NCBI GenBank assembly: GCA_902573385.1
Contig: CACGJS010000003.1
Coordinates: 1-46,364, forward strand
Source of the DNA: an uncultured Pelagibacteraceae bacterium
GTDB taxonomy: Bacteria; Pseudomonadota; Alphaproteobacteria; Pelagibacterales; Pelagibacteraceae
Reading direction: 5' to 3'
Length of the DNA: 46,364 nucleotides
Part shown: positions 7,538 through 15,510 of the stretch, one piece after another
Layout of the letters: every line of letters begins with the position of its first letter
Numbering within the stretch: position 1 is the stretch's first letter
Translations under genes and position numbers: made by a program
Notes under the pieces: generated by a model
Databases searched by the model: none
Told to the model about the DNA's origin: nothing
The model's input: the letters and a program-made list of their open reading frames with translations, nothing else

Positions 7538-8308
7538 TTATTTATAGATAGAACATTTACTCATCTCTGTCTTGTATAATTTTGATAAAATATTATAAAA
7601 TTTAAAATTTTTTCTTCTCCATTTAATATCATTAATGGTTTTGACAGACGCAACACCTTTGCCAGATCCGATAAGAATTATTTCATCATATTCATGTAAA
7701 GACTTAATGAAAATATCTTTTTTGACAATTTTAATAAATTTTTTTTTAAAAAAATTAAAAGTAATTCCTTTATATATATTACTAATAGGAGAATATATTT
7801 TATTTTTTTTAATAAATAATATGTTTGATGTTCCGCTTTCAAATATTTTTTTATTATTACACAAGGCAATATCAGATTTTGAGGTATCCATTTTAGATAA
7901 ATACTTTAGAATCACTTGGTATCTTAAGTTTTTAAACATTGGATCGTAACGTTTATAATTAACTATTTTTAAATTAAATTCTCTTTTGGGATTAAATCTT
8001 TTTCTTAAAGAAATAGATATAATGTTTTTATTTACCGCAACTCTTAATAGGTGGTTATACTTTTTATTTTTTTTTATATTTAGTTTTATTAATTTAAGAA
8101 TTTTTTTTTCTATATCAATTTTATACAATTTATAAACTTTTAAAGATTTAATTAATTTTTTAATATGCTTTTTAAAAAATAAAATTTTAGGTGGTTTTCC
8201 AAAAATCCACATTGTAGTAAACAAACCATAATCACCCCAAAGATCATTAAAATTTACTTCTTCGAGGTTCTTAAGTTGATAAGATTTTTTTAATAAGTAA
8301 GTTACCAT
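7538..8308 (-). CDS. pabC: 4-amino-4-deoxychorismate lyase (PabC-like, class IV aminotransferase fold)
   Basis: This 256-aa protein has the fold-type IV PLP-enzyme pattern: GDYGLFTTM near residue 25, a lysine (Lys126 in FKNLRYQVI) aligned with the PLP lysine of PabC, then NNKKIFESGTSNILFIKKNKIYSP and the KGIT segment near 185. It would release pyruvate from aminodeoxychorismate to give p-aminobenzoate. Identity is divergent and the protein is very Lys/Ile-rich, so the call leans on its place directly after pabB and pabA. The chosen ATG overlaps the pabA coding end by 38 nt; no later ATG precedes the conserved GDYGLF block. A branched-chain aminotransferase relative is the main alternative. 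Confidence 0.72.
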   Translation of the reverse strand: MVTYLLKKSYQLKNLEEVNFNDLWGDYGLFTTMWIFGKPPKILFFKKHIKKLIKSLKVYKLYKIDIEKKILKLIKLNIKKNKKYNHLLRVAVNKNIISISLRKRFNPKREFNLKIVNYKRYDPMFKNLRYQVILKYLSKMDTSKSDIALCNNKKIFESGTSNILFIKKNKIYSPISNIYKGITFNFFKKKFIKIVKKDIFIKSLHEYDEIILIGSGKGVASVKTINDIKWRRKNFKFYNILSKLYKTEMSKCSIYK

Positions 8309-8828
8309 TTTCAGTTAAAAAAGATTCTGGGTGAAATTGAAATCCATATATTTTTTCTTTATTATTTTCTATTGCCATTGCAATGTTTGAAATATCACAT
8401 CTCATAGTAATTTCAAAATTTTTTGAAGCAAATGGTTCTTGTAACTTTAGCGAATGATATCTTCCTACTTTAAATTTTTTATTTTTTTTAAATAAAGAAT
8501 TATTACTAATTACTTTAACTTTTGATTGGTATCCATGATATATTTTACTTTGTTGTACTATTTTACCTTTCTCACAGTACAAAATTTGTTGAAATCCAAG
8601 GCATATACCAATAATTTTTTTTTTTCCTTTATATTGTTTATAAATTTTAGATGTTATTTGATAATCTTTTGGAGAACCTGGTCCAGGAGAAAAGACAATT
8701 ACTTTAGCTTTATTTAGTTTTTTTTTGTTAATTCTATTAAAGTTGTCACAATAAACAGAGTCAAAATTTTCAAATTGATGTACAACGTTATGTGTAAAGG
8801 AATCTTTATGATCAATTATATATATCAT
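8271..8828 (-). CDS. pabA: Glutamine amidotransferase component of aminodeoxychorismate synthase
   Basis: This 185-aa class I glutamine amidotransferase hydrolyses glutamine and passes ammonia to PabB. The oxyanion strand FSPGPGSPKD (46-55), nucleophile Cys76 in GICLGFQ, and the His166/Glu168 pair in FQFHPES form the expected triad. It overlaps pabB by 4 nt (ATGA) and pabC by 38 nt, a compact arrangement that argues for translational coupling of the three subunits. TrpG (anthranilate synthase) has the same fold and some bacteria share one subunit between the two pathways, so it might also serve tryptophan synthesis. Confidence 0.88.
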   Translation of the reverse strand: MIYIIDHKDSFTHNVVHQFENFDSVYCDNFNRINKKKLNKAKVIVFSPGPGSPKDYQITSKIYKQYKGKKKIIGICLGFQQILYCEKGKIVQQSKIYHGYQSKVKVISNNSLFKKNKKFKVGRYHSLKLQEPFASKNFEITMRCDISNIAMAIENNKEKIYGFQFHPESFLTENGNLLIKKILST

Positions 8829-9988
8829 TTATATAAGTCTATCAAAGCTTTAGCTTTTATAAAATTTTCATTAAACTCATGATTAACGTTGCTATCAATT
8901 ACTACCCCAGAAGCGACCGAAATTTCTGAATAATTTTGAAAATTTAAAATAGATCTAATAATTATATTAAATCTCATATCTCCGTTAAATTTAATATACC
9001 CAAAACTTCCCGTATAAATATTTCTACCCTCTTTTTCTTGAGCATTAAGAAGATTAAGAGTGCTAATTTTAGGACAGCCTATAACAGAGCCACCAGGCAT
9101 CATTGCTTTAATAATATCCAATGAAGAAACTTTTTTCTTTAATTTTCCACAGATCAAACTTACATAATGATAAAGGTCTTTATATTCTTCTACAGTTTTT
9201 TTTTTTATTATTTTTACAGATTTAGGTATACAAATTTTAGACAAATCGCTTCTTTCCATGTCTACAATCATATTGTGTTCTTTAGTTTCTTTAATATTTT
9301 TTTTGAAAAAATTTAATGCTTTTATCTCATTCAATTTTTTATTTTTTTTTAAAGTTCCAGCTATTGGTTTTGTCGATATAAAATCATTTTTTTTAGTAAT
9401 TAAATTTTCAGGAGAACAGCTAATTATTGAATAATTTTTATCTTTAATCATAAAAGATTCTGATGCCAAATTACTTTTTGTTAATTTACAAAAAAAATCT
9501 AAAGCATCTATTTTGGATTTGTTTTTATATTTAGTACAAATTTTAATTTGATAAGTTTCACCAGATTTAATTTTTTTTTTAAATTTATTAAAAATTTTTG
9601 CATATGTATTTTTATTAATATTAATTTTAAAAAATTTATAAGATCTTATTTTATTTTTTGATTTATAATATAATTTATTAGAAAGCTCTATTTTGGTTTC
9701 TGGTTTATAAAAAATTCCTTTAGGAAATTTCAAGTTATTCTTTTTTTTTACTTTAACGTCTATTAGATGATTTAAGATTTCATAACCAAAGAAACCTATG
9801 AATAAATCAGTATTTTTTTTCTTTGACTTATTTTTAGTAATTTGATTGATAAAATTATTAACATTTTTATTTGTTAAAATTTTTTTTTTAGAAAAATCTG
9901 TATAGAGGTCAAAACCTTTTTTAGATCTATAGATGATATATGGTTTATTAGATTCACTAAGTTTTTTTAAATAATTTTTTTTATTCAA
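8825..9988 (-). CDS. pabB: Aminodeoxychorismate synthase component I (PabB-like)
   Basis: This 387-aa chorismate-binding enzyme aminates chorismate with ammonia from PabA. Family blocks include SGETYQIKICTKY (142-154), EHNMIVDMERSDLSKIC near 237-253, MMPGGSVIGCPKI near 295, and a GSFGYIKFNGDMRFNIIIRS block. The PGGS element favours PabB over TrpE, and the protein lacks the long N-terminal tryptophan-binding region of TrpE. However the KPIAGT motif carries Ala210 where E. coli PabB has a catalytic Lys; Ala at this place is usual in TrpE. The N-terminal third is strongly Lys/Asn-rich. It ends by overlapping pabA. Anthranilate synthase is the alternative. Confidence 0.78.
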   Translation of the reverse strand: MNKKNYLKKLSESNKPYIIYRSKKGFDLYTDFSKKKILTNKNVNNFINQITKNKSKKKNTDLFIGFFGYEILNHLIDVKVKKKNNLKFPKGIFYKPETKIELSNKLYYKSKNKIRSYKFFKININKNTYAKIFNKFKKKIKSGETYQIKICTKYKNKSKIDALDFFCKLTKSNLASESFMIKDKNYSIISCSPENLITKKNDFISTKPIAGTLKKNKKLNEIKALNFFKKNIKETKEHNMIVDMERSDLSKICIPKSVKIIKKKTVEEYKDLYHYVSLICGKLKKKVSSLDIIKAMMPGGSVIGCPKISTLNLLNAQEKEGRNIYTGSFGYIKFNGDMRFNIIIRSILNFQNYSEISVASGVVIDSNVNHEFNENFIKAKALIDLYK

Positions 9989-9989
9989 T

Positions 9990-11213
9990 TTAATTTTCTA
10001 CTTGTAATCTTAAAACTGCTTTTTCTTTTATTGGTAAATGTATAATTCCAGCAAACACAGATAAAAAAATAGCTAAGTACCAAGCATAATCATAAGACCC
10101 ATAAAGATCATAAAATAATCCTCCTAAATATGCACCAAAAAAAGATCCAATCTGATGACTTAGAAAAACAATACCATATAATAATCCTAAAAATTTAGTT
10201 CCAAATATATGAGCAACTATACCGACAGTTGCAGGTACTGTACTCAACCATAAAAAACCAAAGCTAGCTCCAAATAAAAAAGCAGAGATATTGCTTGCTG
10301 GCATAAAAATGAAAAATATAATTGATACACCTCTTAAAAGATAGATGGCACTTAATATTATTTTTTTACTCATCTTTGATGATAAATATCCACTAAATAA
10401 TGAACCAAAAATATTAAAAAAACCTACTAATGATAGAATCATAGCTGCAGTCCATCCTTCTAATCCTCTATCAATTACATAAGTTGGCACATGTGTTCCA
10501 ACTAATGTTATATGAAAACCACAGACAAAAAAACCTGCTGTTAAAAGTACGTAGCTTCTATTACTCATAGCTTCTTTAAGAGCTTCCAATGTAGATTGAT
10601 CATTAGGTTTTTCAATTGACTGATTTACTGTTGGTGATTTAACGAAAAATGCAATTAAAAAACCAAATATTAAAAAAATCATAAAAATAAATAATGTTTC
10701 CACCCAACCATTATTATTTAAAGAATAAGTTGTATATAATGGTGAGATAAAATATCCAAAGGAACCTACAGAAGTGACTATGCTCATCGCTATAGTTCTA
10801 TTAGATAAAGGGAAGTGTTTACCTACTATAGACATTGGAATACTGATTGCAGTGCCACCAAGACCAATACCTATAAAAAGCCCCATATTAATTTGAAAAA
10901 AAATACCAGTATTTGGTCCTGCATATAATAAGTAAATTCCAATAATATAAAAAACAAATGCTAAAGTGATAGCTTTATGACCTCCATACTTGTCTGCTAT
11001 TGCACCAAATATAGGTCCTGTAAGACCCCAGCCTAACATTTGAATACCTATTGCTAGTCCAAATTCAGTATTAGTAATGCCAAGGTCTTTATTAAAATCA
11101 ATAAAAAACATTCCAAAAACTTGTCTGACACCTAAAGATATTAGAACTACTAAGCATGCAGCAATTAAAGTTGTTAAAGCAGTATTATTTCTTATAAATT
11201 TTTCTGAACTCAT
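9990..11213 (-). CDS. MFS transporter (monocarboxylate/OFA-like)
   Basis: This 407-aa major facilitator has about twelve hydrophobic segments. The loop between segments 2 and 3 carries the motif-A variant GAIADKYGGHKA, and the second half has an equivalent GYLSSKMSKKI loop. Overall it looks like the MCT/oxalate-formate antiporter branch that often moves monocarboxylates or related anions. It overlaps metC by 4 nt upstream (ATGA) and is one base from pabB downstream, so it is in the middle of a co-oriented operon. Whether it moves an aromatic acid such as p-aminobenzoate, a sulfur amino acid product or something unrelated is unknown; the context is only suggestive. Confidence 0.85.
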   Translation of the reverse strand: MSSEKFIRNNTALTTLIAACLVVLISLGVRQVFGMFFIDFNKDLGITNTEFGLAIGIQMLGWGLTGPIFGAIADKYGGHKAITLAFVFYIIGIYLLYAGPNTGIFFQINMGLFIGIGLGGTAISIPMSIVGKHFPLSNRTIAMSIVTSVGSFGYFISPLYTTYSLNNNGWVETLFIFMIFLIFGFLIAFFVKSPTVNQSIEKPNDQSTLEALKEAMSNRSYVLLTAGFFVCGFHITLVGTHVPTYVIDRGLEGWTAAMILSLVGFFNIFGSLFSGYLSSKMSKKIILSAIYLLRGVSIIFFIFMPASNISAFLFGASFGFLWLSTVPATVGIVAHIFGTKFLGLLYGIVFLSHQIGSFFGAYLGGLFYDLYGSYDYAWYLAIFLSVFAGIIHLPIKEKAVLRLQVEN

Positions 11214-12385
11214 TTAATGTGTTTAAGAGATCTTTTTAAATCAGCAATTAAATCTTTTGGATCCTCTAAACCTATATGCAGTCTGACTAAATGTTCATCC
11301 TTAGCTAGATTTAAATATTTTCTATTTCCTTGCTCTCTTAATTCTTGGTGTAAGGCAAGACTCTCAAAGCCTCCCCAACTATAACCATATCCAAATAGTT
11401 TTAATGAATTTACAAATTTAATAATGGATTTTTTATTTTTGGATTTTATTCTTAAACCCATTAAACCTGAAGCACCACTATAATATTTTTTCCACATCTT
11501 AAAATTAAAAGATTTTTTTTTATATGGATATAGAAGTTTAATATTTTTATATTTTGATAAAAAACTTGCCACTTTTTTTGCATTTCTCTCGTGTTTATCC
11601 AAACGAACATCTAAAGTTCTTAAACCTCTTGTAATTAAGTATGCATCATCTGGTCCTAATCTTAAACCAGTTATTTTATCAGTTTTTTGTACTTGTTTAA
11701 AAACTTTTTTATTAACAGCTAAACTTCCACCCATTACATCTGAATGACCCGAGTAATATTTTGTAGCTGAAACAATTGACATATCGAATCCTAATTTAAT
11801 TGGTTTAAAAAAATATGGAGTAGCCCATGTGTTATCAATAATAGTAAATATTTTCTTTTTTTTTGCTATAGAAATTATTTTACCAAGATCTTGAAATTCA
11901 AATGAATTACTTCCTGGATTTTCAACAAAAATTAGTTTTGTTTTTTTTGTTATATTTTTTTCTAAAGTTTTTAAATCACTTGGATTATAAAAAACTGTTT
12001 TAATGTGAAATTCTTTTAAAAAATCTTGAGTTAATAAGCGTGTTGGACTATATACTGGATCAGCTACAAGAATTTCATCACCAGGTCTTACTACACTAAA
12101 AATTCCTAAAAAAACTGAACCAAAACCTGTTGGTGTTAAAAAAACATGATAACATTCTTCCATTTTAGTTAAAATTTTTTGAAGAACGTGAGTGGTTGAT
12201 GTCCCTTGTCTTCCATAATCAAAATGACCACCTGTAGGATCTTTTCTTGCTTTATTTTGTGTTTTTCTAATATCTTGCATAGATTTAAAAATAATAGTTG
12301 AAGCTCGAACTACTGGAGGGTTCACTGACTGATTATGGTAATCTTTTGCTGTATGTTTTAAAAAAGTTTTAAACGATTTACTCAT
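11210..12385 (-). CDS. metC: Cystathionine beta-lyase (Cys/Met metabolism PLP enzyme)
   Basis: This 391-aa enzyme belongs to the Cys/Met metabolism PLP family. The PLP lysine is Lys209 in SATKYYSGHSDVMGG. The N-terminal YGRQGTSTTHVLQK (58-71), the LTPTGFGS block that stacks on PLP, and IIDNTWATPYFFKP (182-195) are clear. The YGR-GT-T element resembles MetC (cystathionine beta-lyase, giving homocysteine, pyruvate and ammonia) more than cystathionine gamma-synthase. It is the first gene of the run metC-MFS-pabB-pabA-pabC-HIT. It diverges from the 27-aa basic peptide gene, with 75 nt between them holding a candidate promoter for the latter. Confidence 0.85.
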   Translation of the reverse strand: MSKSFKTFLKHTAKDYHNQSVNPPVVRASTIIFKSMQDIRKTQNKARKDPTGGHFDYGRQGTSTTHVLQKILTKMEECYHVFLTPTGFGSVFLGIFSVVRPGDEILVADPVYSPTRLLTQDFLKEFHIKTVFYNPSDLKTLEKNITKKTKLIFVENPGSNSFEFQDLGKIISIAKKKKIFTIIDNTWATPYFFKPIKLGFDMSIVSATKYYSGHSDVMGGSLAVNKKVFKQVQKTDKITGLRLGPDDAYLITRGLRTLDVRLDKHERNAKKVASFLSKYKNIKLLYPYKKKSFNFKMWKKYYSGASGLMGLRIKSKNKKSIIKFVNSLKLFGYGYSWGGFESLALHQELREQGNRKYLNLAKDEHLVRLHIGLEDPKDLIADLKRSLKHIK

Positions 12386-12393
12386 AATAAAAA

Positions 12394-12422
12394 TTGATAT
12401 GTTTGAATGACAATGCTATATC
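12394..12422 (+). promoter_or_regulatory. Candidate sigma-70 promoter of the 27-aa basic peptide gene
   Basis: TTGATA (12394-12399) and TATATC (12417-12422) are 17 nt apart, near-consensus spacing, and would start transcription about 30 nt before the small gene's ATG. The same stretch forms an imperfect 13-nt inverted repeat (TTGATATGTTTGA at 12394-12406 with TCAAATATGTCAA at 12425-12437, two mismatches), so it may also serve the divergent metC. Confidence 0.4.
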
Positions 12423-12460
12423 CCTCAAATATGTCAATAAAATTATAAAAATAGGAATAT

Positions 12461-12544
12461 ATGGGCTACCCGAAAAAACACAGAGGACGAAGAAAAATGG
12501 GCTCTAAAAAAAGAAGAGCAAGAAAGAAAAATAAGAAGAAATAA
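12461..12544 (+). CDS. 27-aa strongly basic peptide
   Basis: A short frame from ATG 12461 to TAA 12542-12544 encodes 27 residues, of which about 18 are Lys, Arg or His. It starts MGYPKKHRGRRK and continues MGSKKRRARKKNKKK. AGGA (12453-12456) sits at proper spacing before the ATG, and a good promoter lies upstream. The composition is like tiny ribosomal proteins (L36, bTHX, bS22 or AURKAIP1/COX24-like peptides) and short phage peptides beginning MGSKKRR, so an RNA-binding or ribosome-associated role is plausible. The base composition is clearly richer in G and C than its surroundings, which suggests selection on the coding sequence. It is followed 13 nt later by a membrane-protein gene. Confidence 0.6.
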   Translation: MGYPKKHRGRRKMGSKKRRARKKNKKK

Positions 12545-12557
12545 GCTTAATTAGTTC

Positions 12558-13268
12558 ATGAATGGTAATATTGTTAAAGTAAGAGCTCTAAGTATATGGA
12601 TTTTTTTAATCCCTTTTATAGCTGTTAATACTTGTTTATATATTACAACAAACCTTCACTCCCTTATTGATCAACCTTACAGACTTTTTGATACCTTTCC
12701 TTACATAGATGGAGGAACATCTATTAGCAGAACTGCAAGATATTTTCCTAACTATTTAATATTTAAACCAGCAATGTTTTTAACATCTTATTTACTGATT
12801 AAGTATTGGTTGTTAAATAAAAAAATTGTTAATTCATTTGAACAAAACCACAAATATATTAAAAAATTTATTTTTTTTGGAATTGCTTCTGCAATTGCTC
12901 TTACAATACATTCAATATTTTTAGGAATTAAGTTTGACAATGATCTTTATAAGTTATTCAGAAGGATAATTATGTTATCATTCATCATATTTGAGATAAT
13001 TGCACAAGCTTATTTGGTTGCAACTTTTTACTCATTTAAAAATAAATTACAAAATTATATATATTATAAAATTTTAACTTTAAAAATGTTCTTAGTTTCA
13101 ATTTTAATAATTGTAGCTGTAATAAGTATTCCTATCATTAGCTTACCTGGAAATGATTTTTTAGGTTTCAACTTAAAATACTTTAAACATGCTTTAGAGT
13201 GGGACTATTTTATAGGTGTGATATCTTTTTACTTATTAACTTTTTTTATGTGGAAAAAAAATAATTAA
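12558..13268 (+). CDS. Six-segment membrane protein, possibly FRAG1/DRAM/Sfk1-like
   Basis: This 236-aa protein has about six hydrophobic segments (around residues 10-30, 68-86, 102-122, 135-160, 173-195 and 217-232). After the first segment a polar loop holds FPYIDGGTSISRTARYFPNYLIF, and the end reads LEWDYFIGVISFYLLTFF; these resemble the FRAG1/DRAM/Sfk1 family of lipid-related eukaryotic and bacterial membrane proteins. The likeness is by eye and I would not rest a function on it. It follows the 27-aa basic peptide gene by 13 nt in the same direction and ends 9 nt before the convergent mnmA stop. Confidence 0.6.
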   Translation: MNGNIVKVRALSIWIFLIPFIAVNTCLYITTNLHSLIDQPYRLFDTFPYIDGGTSISRTARYFPNYLIFKPAMFLTSYLLIKYWLLNKKIVNSFEQNHKYIKKFIFFGIASAIALTIHSIFLGIKFDNDLYKLFRRIIMLSFIIFEIIAQAYLVATFYSFKNKLQNYIYYKILTLKMFLVSILIIVAVISIPIISLPGNDFLGFNLKYFKHALEWDYFIGVISFYLLTFFMWKKNN

Positions 13269-13277
13269 ATATTTTAA

Positions 13278-14390
13278 TTATTTATAAATCCATCCTCCAC
13301 CTAAAACTTTATAGCCTTCTTGGTTTTTAGAATAAAATACGCATGCTTGACCTGGAGAAATTCCATATTCATCCTCTAATAAGTTTACTTTTGCTCTATT
13401 TTTTTCAATTTTTATATTTGCTTTGATTAATTTTCCAGTAGATCTAACTTTAACTAAAATCATGTTATTCAGTTCACAATTATCAACTAATAAGTTTAAA
13501 TTTTTTAACTTGATTTCTCTTTGGATCAAAAATTTTTTTGGACCAACAAATATTTCATTTTTTTTTGAATTAATTTCAATTACATATAATGGCTCCTCAT
13601 AGGCAATCCCAATTCCTTTTCTTTGACCTATTGTATAATTAACTATTCCATTATGAACACCTATAACTTTACCTTTTAAATCTTTAATATTTCCTTTTTT
13701 TAATGAATTTGGTTTTATTCTCTCAATAACTGAAGTGTAATCTCCATTTGGTACAAAACATATATCTTGACTATCAGGTTTGTCAGCAACATTTAAATTA
13801 AGTTCATTTGCAATTTTTCTGGTTTCATCTTTTTTAAATTTTCCAAGTGGAAATCTTAAAAAATTTAATTGTTCTCGTGTAGTATTAAATAAAAAATAAC
13901 TTTGGTCTCTATTTTCATCAATAGCCTTATACATATTTGTTTCGTGATCATTTGATACACTTCTAACATAATGACCAGTTACAAGTGCGTCAGCGTTTAA
14001 TCTTTTAGCTTCCTCAAATAAATCTCTAAATTTTACTGTTTTATTACATTGAATACATGGAACTGGTGTCTCTCCATTTAGATAGGAGTCTACAAAATTA
14101 TTTATAACACCATCTTTAAATTTATTTTGATAGTAAAGAATCTTATGTTCAATTTTAAGTTTATCAGCAACTCTCTTAGCATCCATGATATCTTGACCAG
14201 CACAGCATTGCTTAGATTTTGCTGTCTCTTTTGTGTCATCATAAAGTTTAAGAGTAATACCTATAACTCTGTAACCTTCATTTTTCATTAAGGCTGCGAC
14301 TGTAGAGGAATCTACTCCTCCAGACATCGCTACAACAACCAATGTATTCTTTGGATCCTTAGATATTCCTATTGAATTAAATTTTTTCAT
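13278..14390 (-). CDS. mnmA: tRNA-uridine 2-sulfurtransferase MnmA
   Basis: MnmA activates the wobble uridine of tRNA Lys, Glu and Gln with ATP and replaces O2 with sulfur (s2U34). The PP-loop is SGGVDSS (23-29). One catalytic Cys is in PVPCIQCN, the other in [14 protein letters not shown], and the tRNA-contacting GHYVR and DQSYFLF segments are present. The C-terminal beta domain ends with [13 protein letters not shown]. The length of 370 aa is normal. A CCAGQD pair of cysteines replaces the usual residues just after the N-terminal strand, as in other alphaproteobacterial members. It is transcribed alone, convergent with the FRAG1-like gene and divergent from the DUF3553 gene. Confidence 0.95.
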   Translation of the reverse strand: MKKFNSIGISKDPKNTLVVVAMSGGVDSSTVAALMKNEGYRVIGITLKLYDDTKETAKSKQCCAGQDIMDAKRVADKLKIEHKILYYQNKFKDGVINNFVDSYLNGETPVPCIQCNKTVKFRDLFEEAKRLNADALVTGHYVRSVSNDHETNMYKAIDENRDQSYFLFNTTREQLNFLRFPLGKFKKDETRKIANELNLNVADKPDSQDICFVPNGDYTSVIERIKPNSLKKGNIKDLKGKVIGVHNGIVNYTIGQRKGIGIAYEEPLYVIEINSKKNEIFVGPKKFLIQREIKLKNLNLLVDNCELNNMILVKVRSTGKLIKANIKIEKNRAKVNLLEDEYGISPGQACVFYSKNQEGYKVLGGGWIYK

Positions 14391-14432
14391 ATTTAGTGAT
14401 ATTTATTATTATATTTAATATAAGTAAATTAA

Positions 14433-14603
14433 ATGATTTTAAATTATGAACCAGGTGACAGAGTAATTAACTCTAATAATAAAGATTGGGGTGTTGGACA
14501 AATCCAGTCAATAATTAATGAAAAGGTTACTATTAACTTTGAAAATGTTGGAAAAAAAGTAATTAACGTCAAAAATATTAAAATTCAAAAAATAAATAAA
14601 TGA
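14433..14603 (+). CDS. DUF3553 small protein, 56 aa
   Basis: A 56-aa frame from ATG 14433 to TGA 14601-14603 encodes a DUF3553 protein. The family pattern PGDRV...DWGVGQIQSI...VTINFENVGKKVIN is clear and resembles an SH3-like or Tudor-like small barrel that also occurs as a C-terminal domain of alphaproteobacterial UvrD-type helicases. The function of stand-alone copies is not known to me. Its stop overlaps the cysQ start by 4 nt (ATGA), indicating a two- or three-gene unit with cysQ and the following small membrane protein. Only 42 nt separate its start from that of divergent mnmA. Confidence 0.82.
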   Translation: MILNYEPGDRVINSNNKDWGVGQIQSIINEKVTINFENVGKKVINVKNIKIQKINK

Positions 14604-15370
14604 ATATAGAAGAAACTAAAAAAATTACTCTTTCATTGATTGAAACATTTAATGAGGCAGGTCAAGTTGCCTTAAACTTGAGAAAGGCAGGATTAAAAAA
14701 AAAAATTAAGCCTGATAACACGCCTGTCACTAATGGTGACCTTGAAGTTAATAAAATTTTAACAAAAAAAATAGCTAAAGTAACTCCAAATATATCAATA
14801 ATTTCTGAAGAAAACTTAACTAATAAATATGACAAAAATTTAAATAATTTTTGGTTAATAGATCCAATAGATGGAACTAATGATTATATTAATAATAAAG
14901 ATGAGTTTACTCTAAATGCTGCCTTAATACTGAACAAAAAACCAGCTATAGGGATAATTGCCGTTCCTGCTAAAAACAGAATTTTTTATTCTTATGCAAG
15001 ATCAAATAGTTATGAATTAATTAATAATAAAGAAATTAATTTGAATAATATTAAAAATAAAAATAATAAAATTAAAGCTGTTAGTTACTCCGATTACCTA
15101 AAACCAGAAATTTTGGAAATACATAATAAATATAATGTTGATTCTTATGTTAAAATGAAAAGTTCTTTAAAGTTTTGCGTAGTTGCGACTGGAGAGTTCG
15201 ATCTTTATGTTGCAGAGCCAAGAGCTTGCGAATGGGATATAGCTGCTGGTCATGCTATATTAGAACATGCTGGAGGTAAGATTACTGATTTTCAAGGTAA
15301 CGAAATTTTATATGGTAAAAAAAATTTTAAAAACCCAAGTATAATTCTAAAAAGCAAAAATATTATATAA
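14600..15370 (+). CDS. cysQ: 3'(2'),5'-bisphosphate nucleotidase CysQ (inositol monophosphatase family)
   Basis: This 256-aa metal-dependent phosphatase most likely removes the 3'-phosphate of adenosine 3',5'-bisphosphate, the by-product of PAPS use. Metal ligands lie in ISEEN (Glu70/Glu71) and in WLIDPIDGTNDYINNKDEFT (Asp88, Asp91); the C-terminal metal motif is CEWDIAAGHAILEHAGGKI. The D-G-T-N-D-Y-I followed by a short loop and EFT-LN is closer to CysQ than to SuhB. It is translationally coupled to DUF3553 upstream and its stop overlaps the start of the 46-aa membrane peptide downstream. Inositol or other sugar monophosphates remain possible substrates. Confidence 0.85.
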   Translation: MNIEETKKITLSLIETFNEAGQVALNLRKAGLKKKIKPDNTPVTNGDLEVNKILTKKIAKVTPNISIISEENLTNKYDKNLNNFWLIDPIDGTNDYINNKDEFTLNAALILNKKPAIGIIAVPAKNRIFYSYARSNSYELINNKEINLNNIKNKNNKIKAVSYSDYLKPEILEIHNKYNVDSYVKMKSSLKFCVVATGEFDLYVAEPRACEWDIAAGHAILEHAGGKITDFQGNEILYGKKNFKNPSIILKSKNII

Positions 15371-15510
15371 TGAATGAGCAATTAAAAACAATATTAATTA
15401 TTATAACTTCTGTTTCAATATTCGGTTTATTAGTGTTTGTGTATGTAAGAAATTATATGAAAAATAAAATTGAATATTTTAAAAAAAAAAAATTAAATAA
15501 CAAAAACTAA
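15370..15510 (+). CDS. Small single-pass membrane protein, 46 aa
   Basis: A 46-aa frame begins at ATG 15370, sharing its A with the cysQ stop (TAATG), and ends with TAA at 15508-15510. Residues 8-27 (ILIIITSVSIFGLLVFVYVR) form one transmembrane segment, and the tail is rich in Lys and Asn, so the C-terminus should face the cytoplasm. Coupling to cysQ supports real translation. Its last four bases overlap the stop of the convergent recX gene. I do not recognise a family; short CcmD-like or YnaJ-like membrane peptides have similar shape but no specific match is claimed. Confidence 0.55.
   Translation: MNEQLKTILIIITSVSIFGLLVFVYVRNYMKNKIEYFKKKKLNNKN

Noticed and set aside
7635..7949. 104-aa plus-strand frame within pabC
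   Set aside because: It is antisense to pabC, which has conserved class IV blocks across this span; the 63-aa frame at 7678-7869 in another minus frame is rejected for the same reason.
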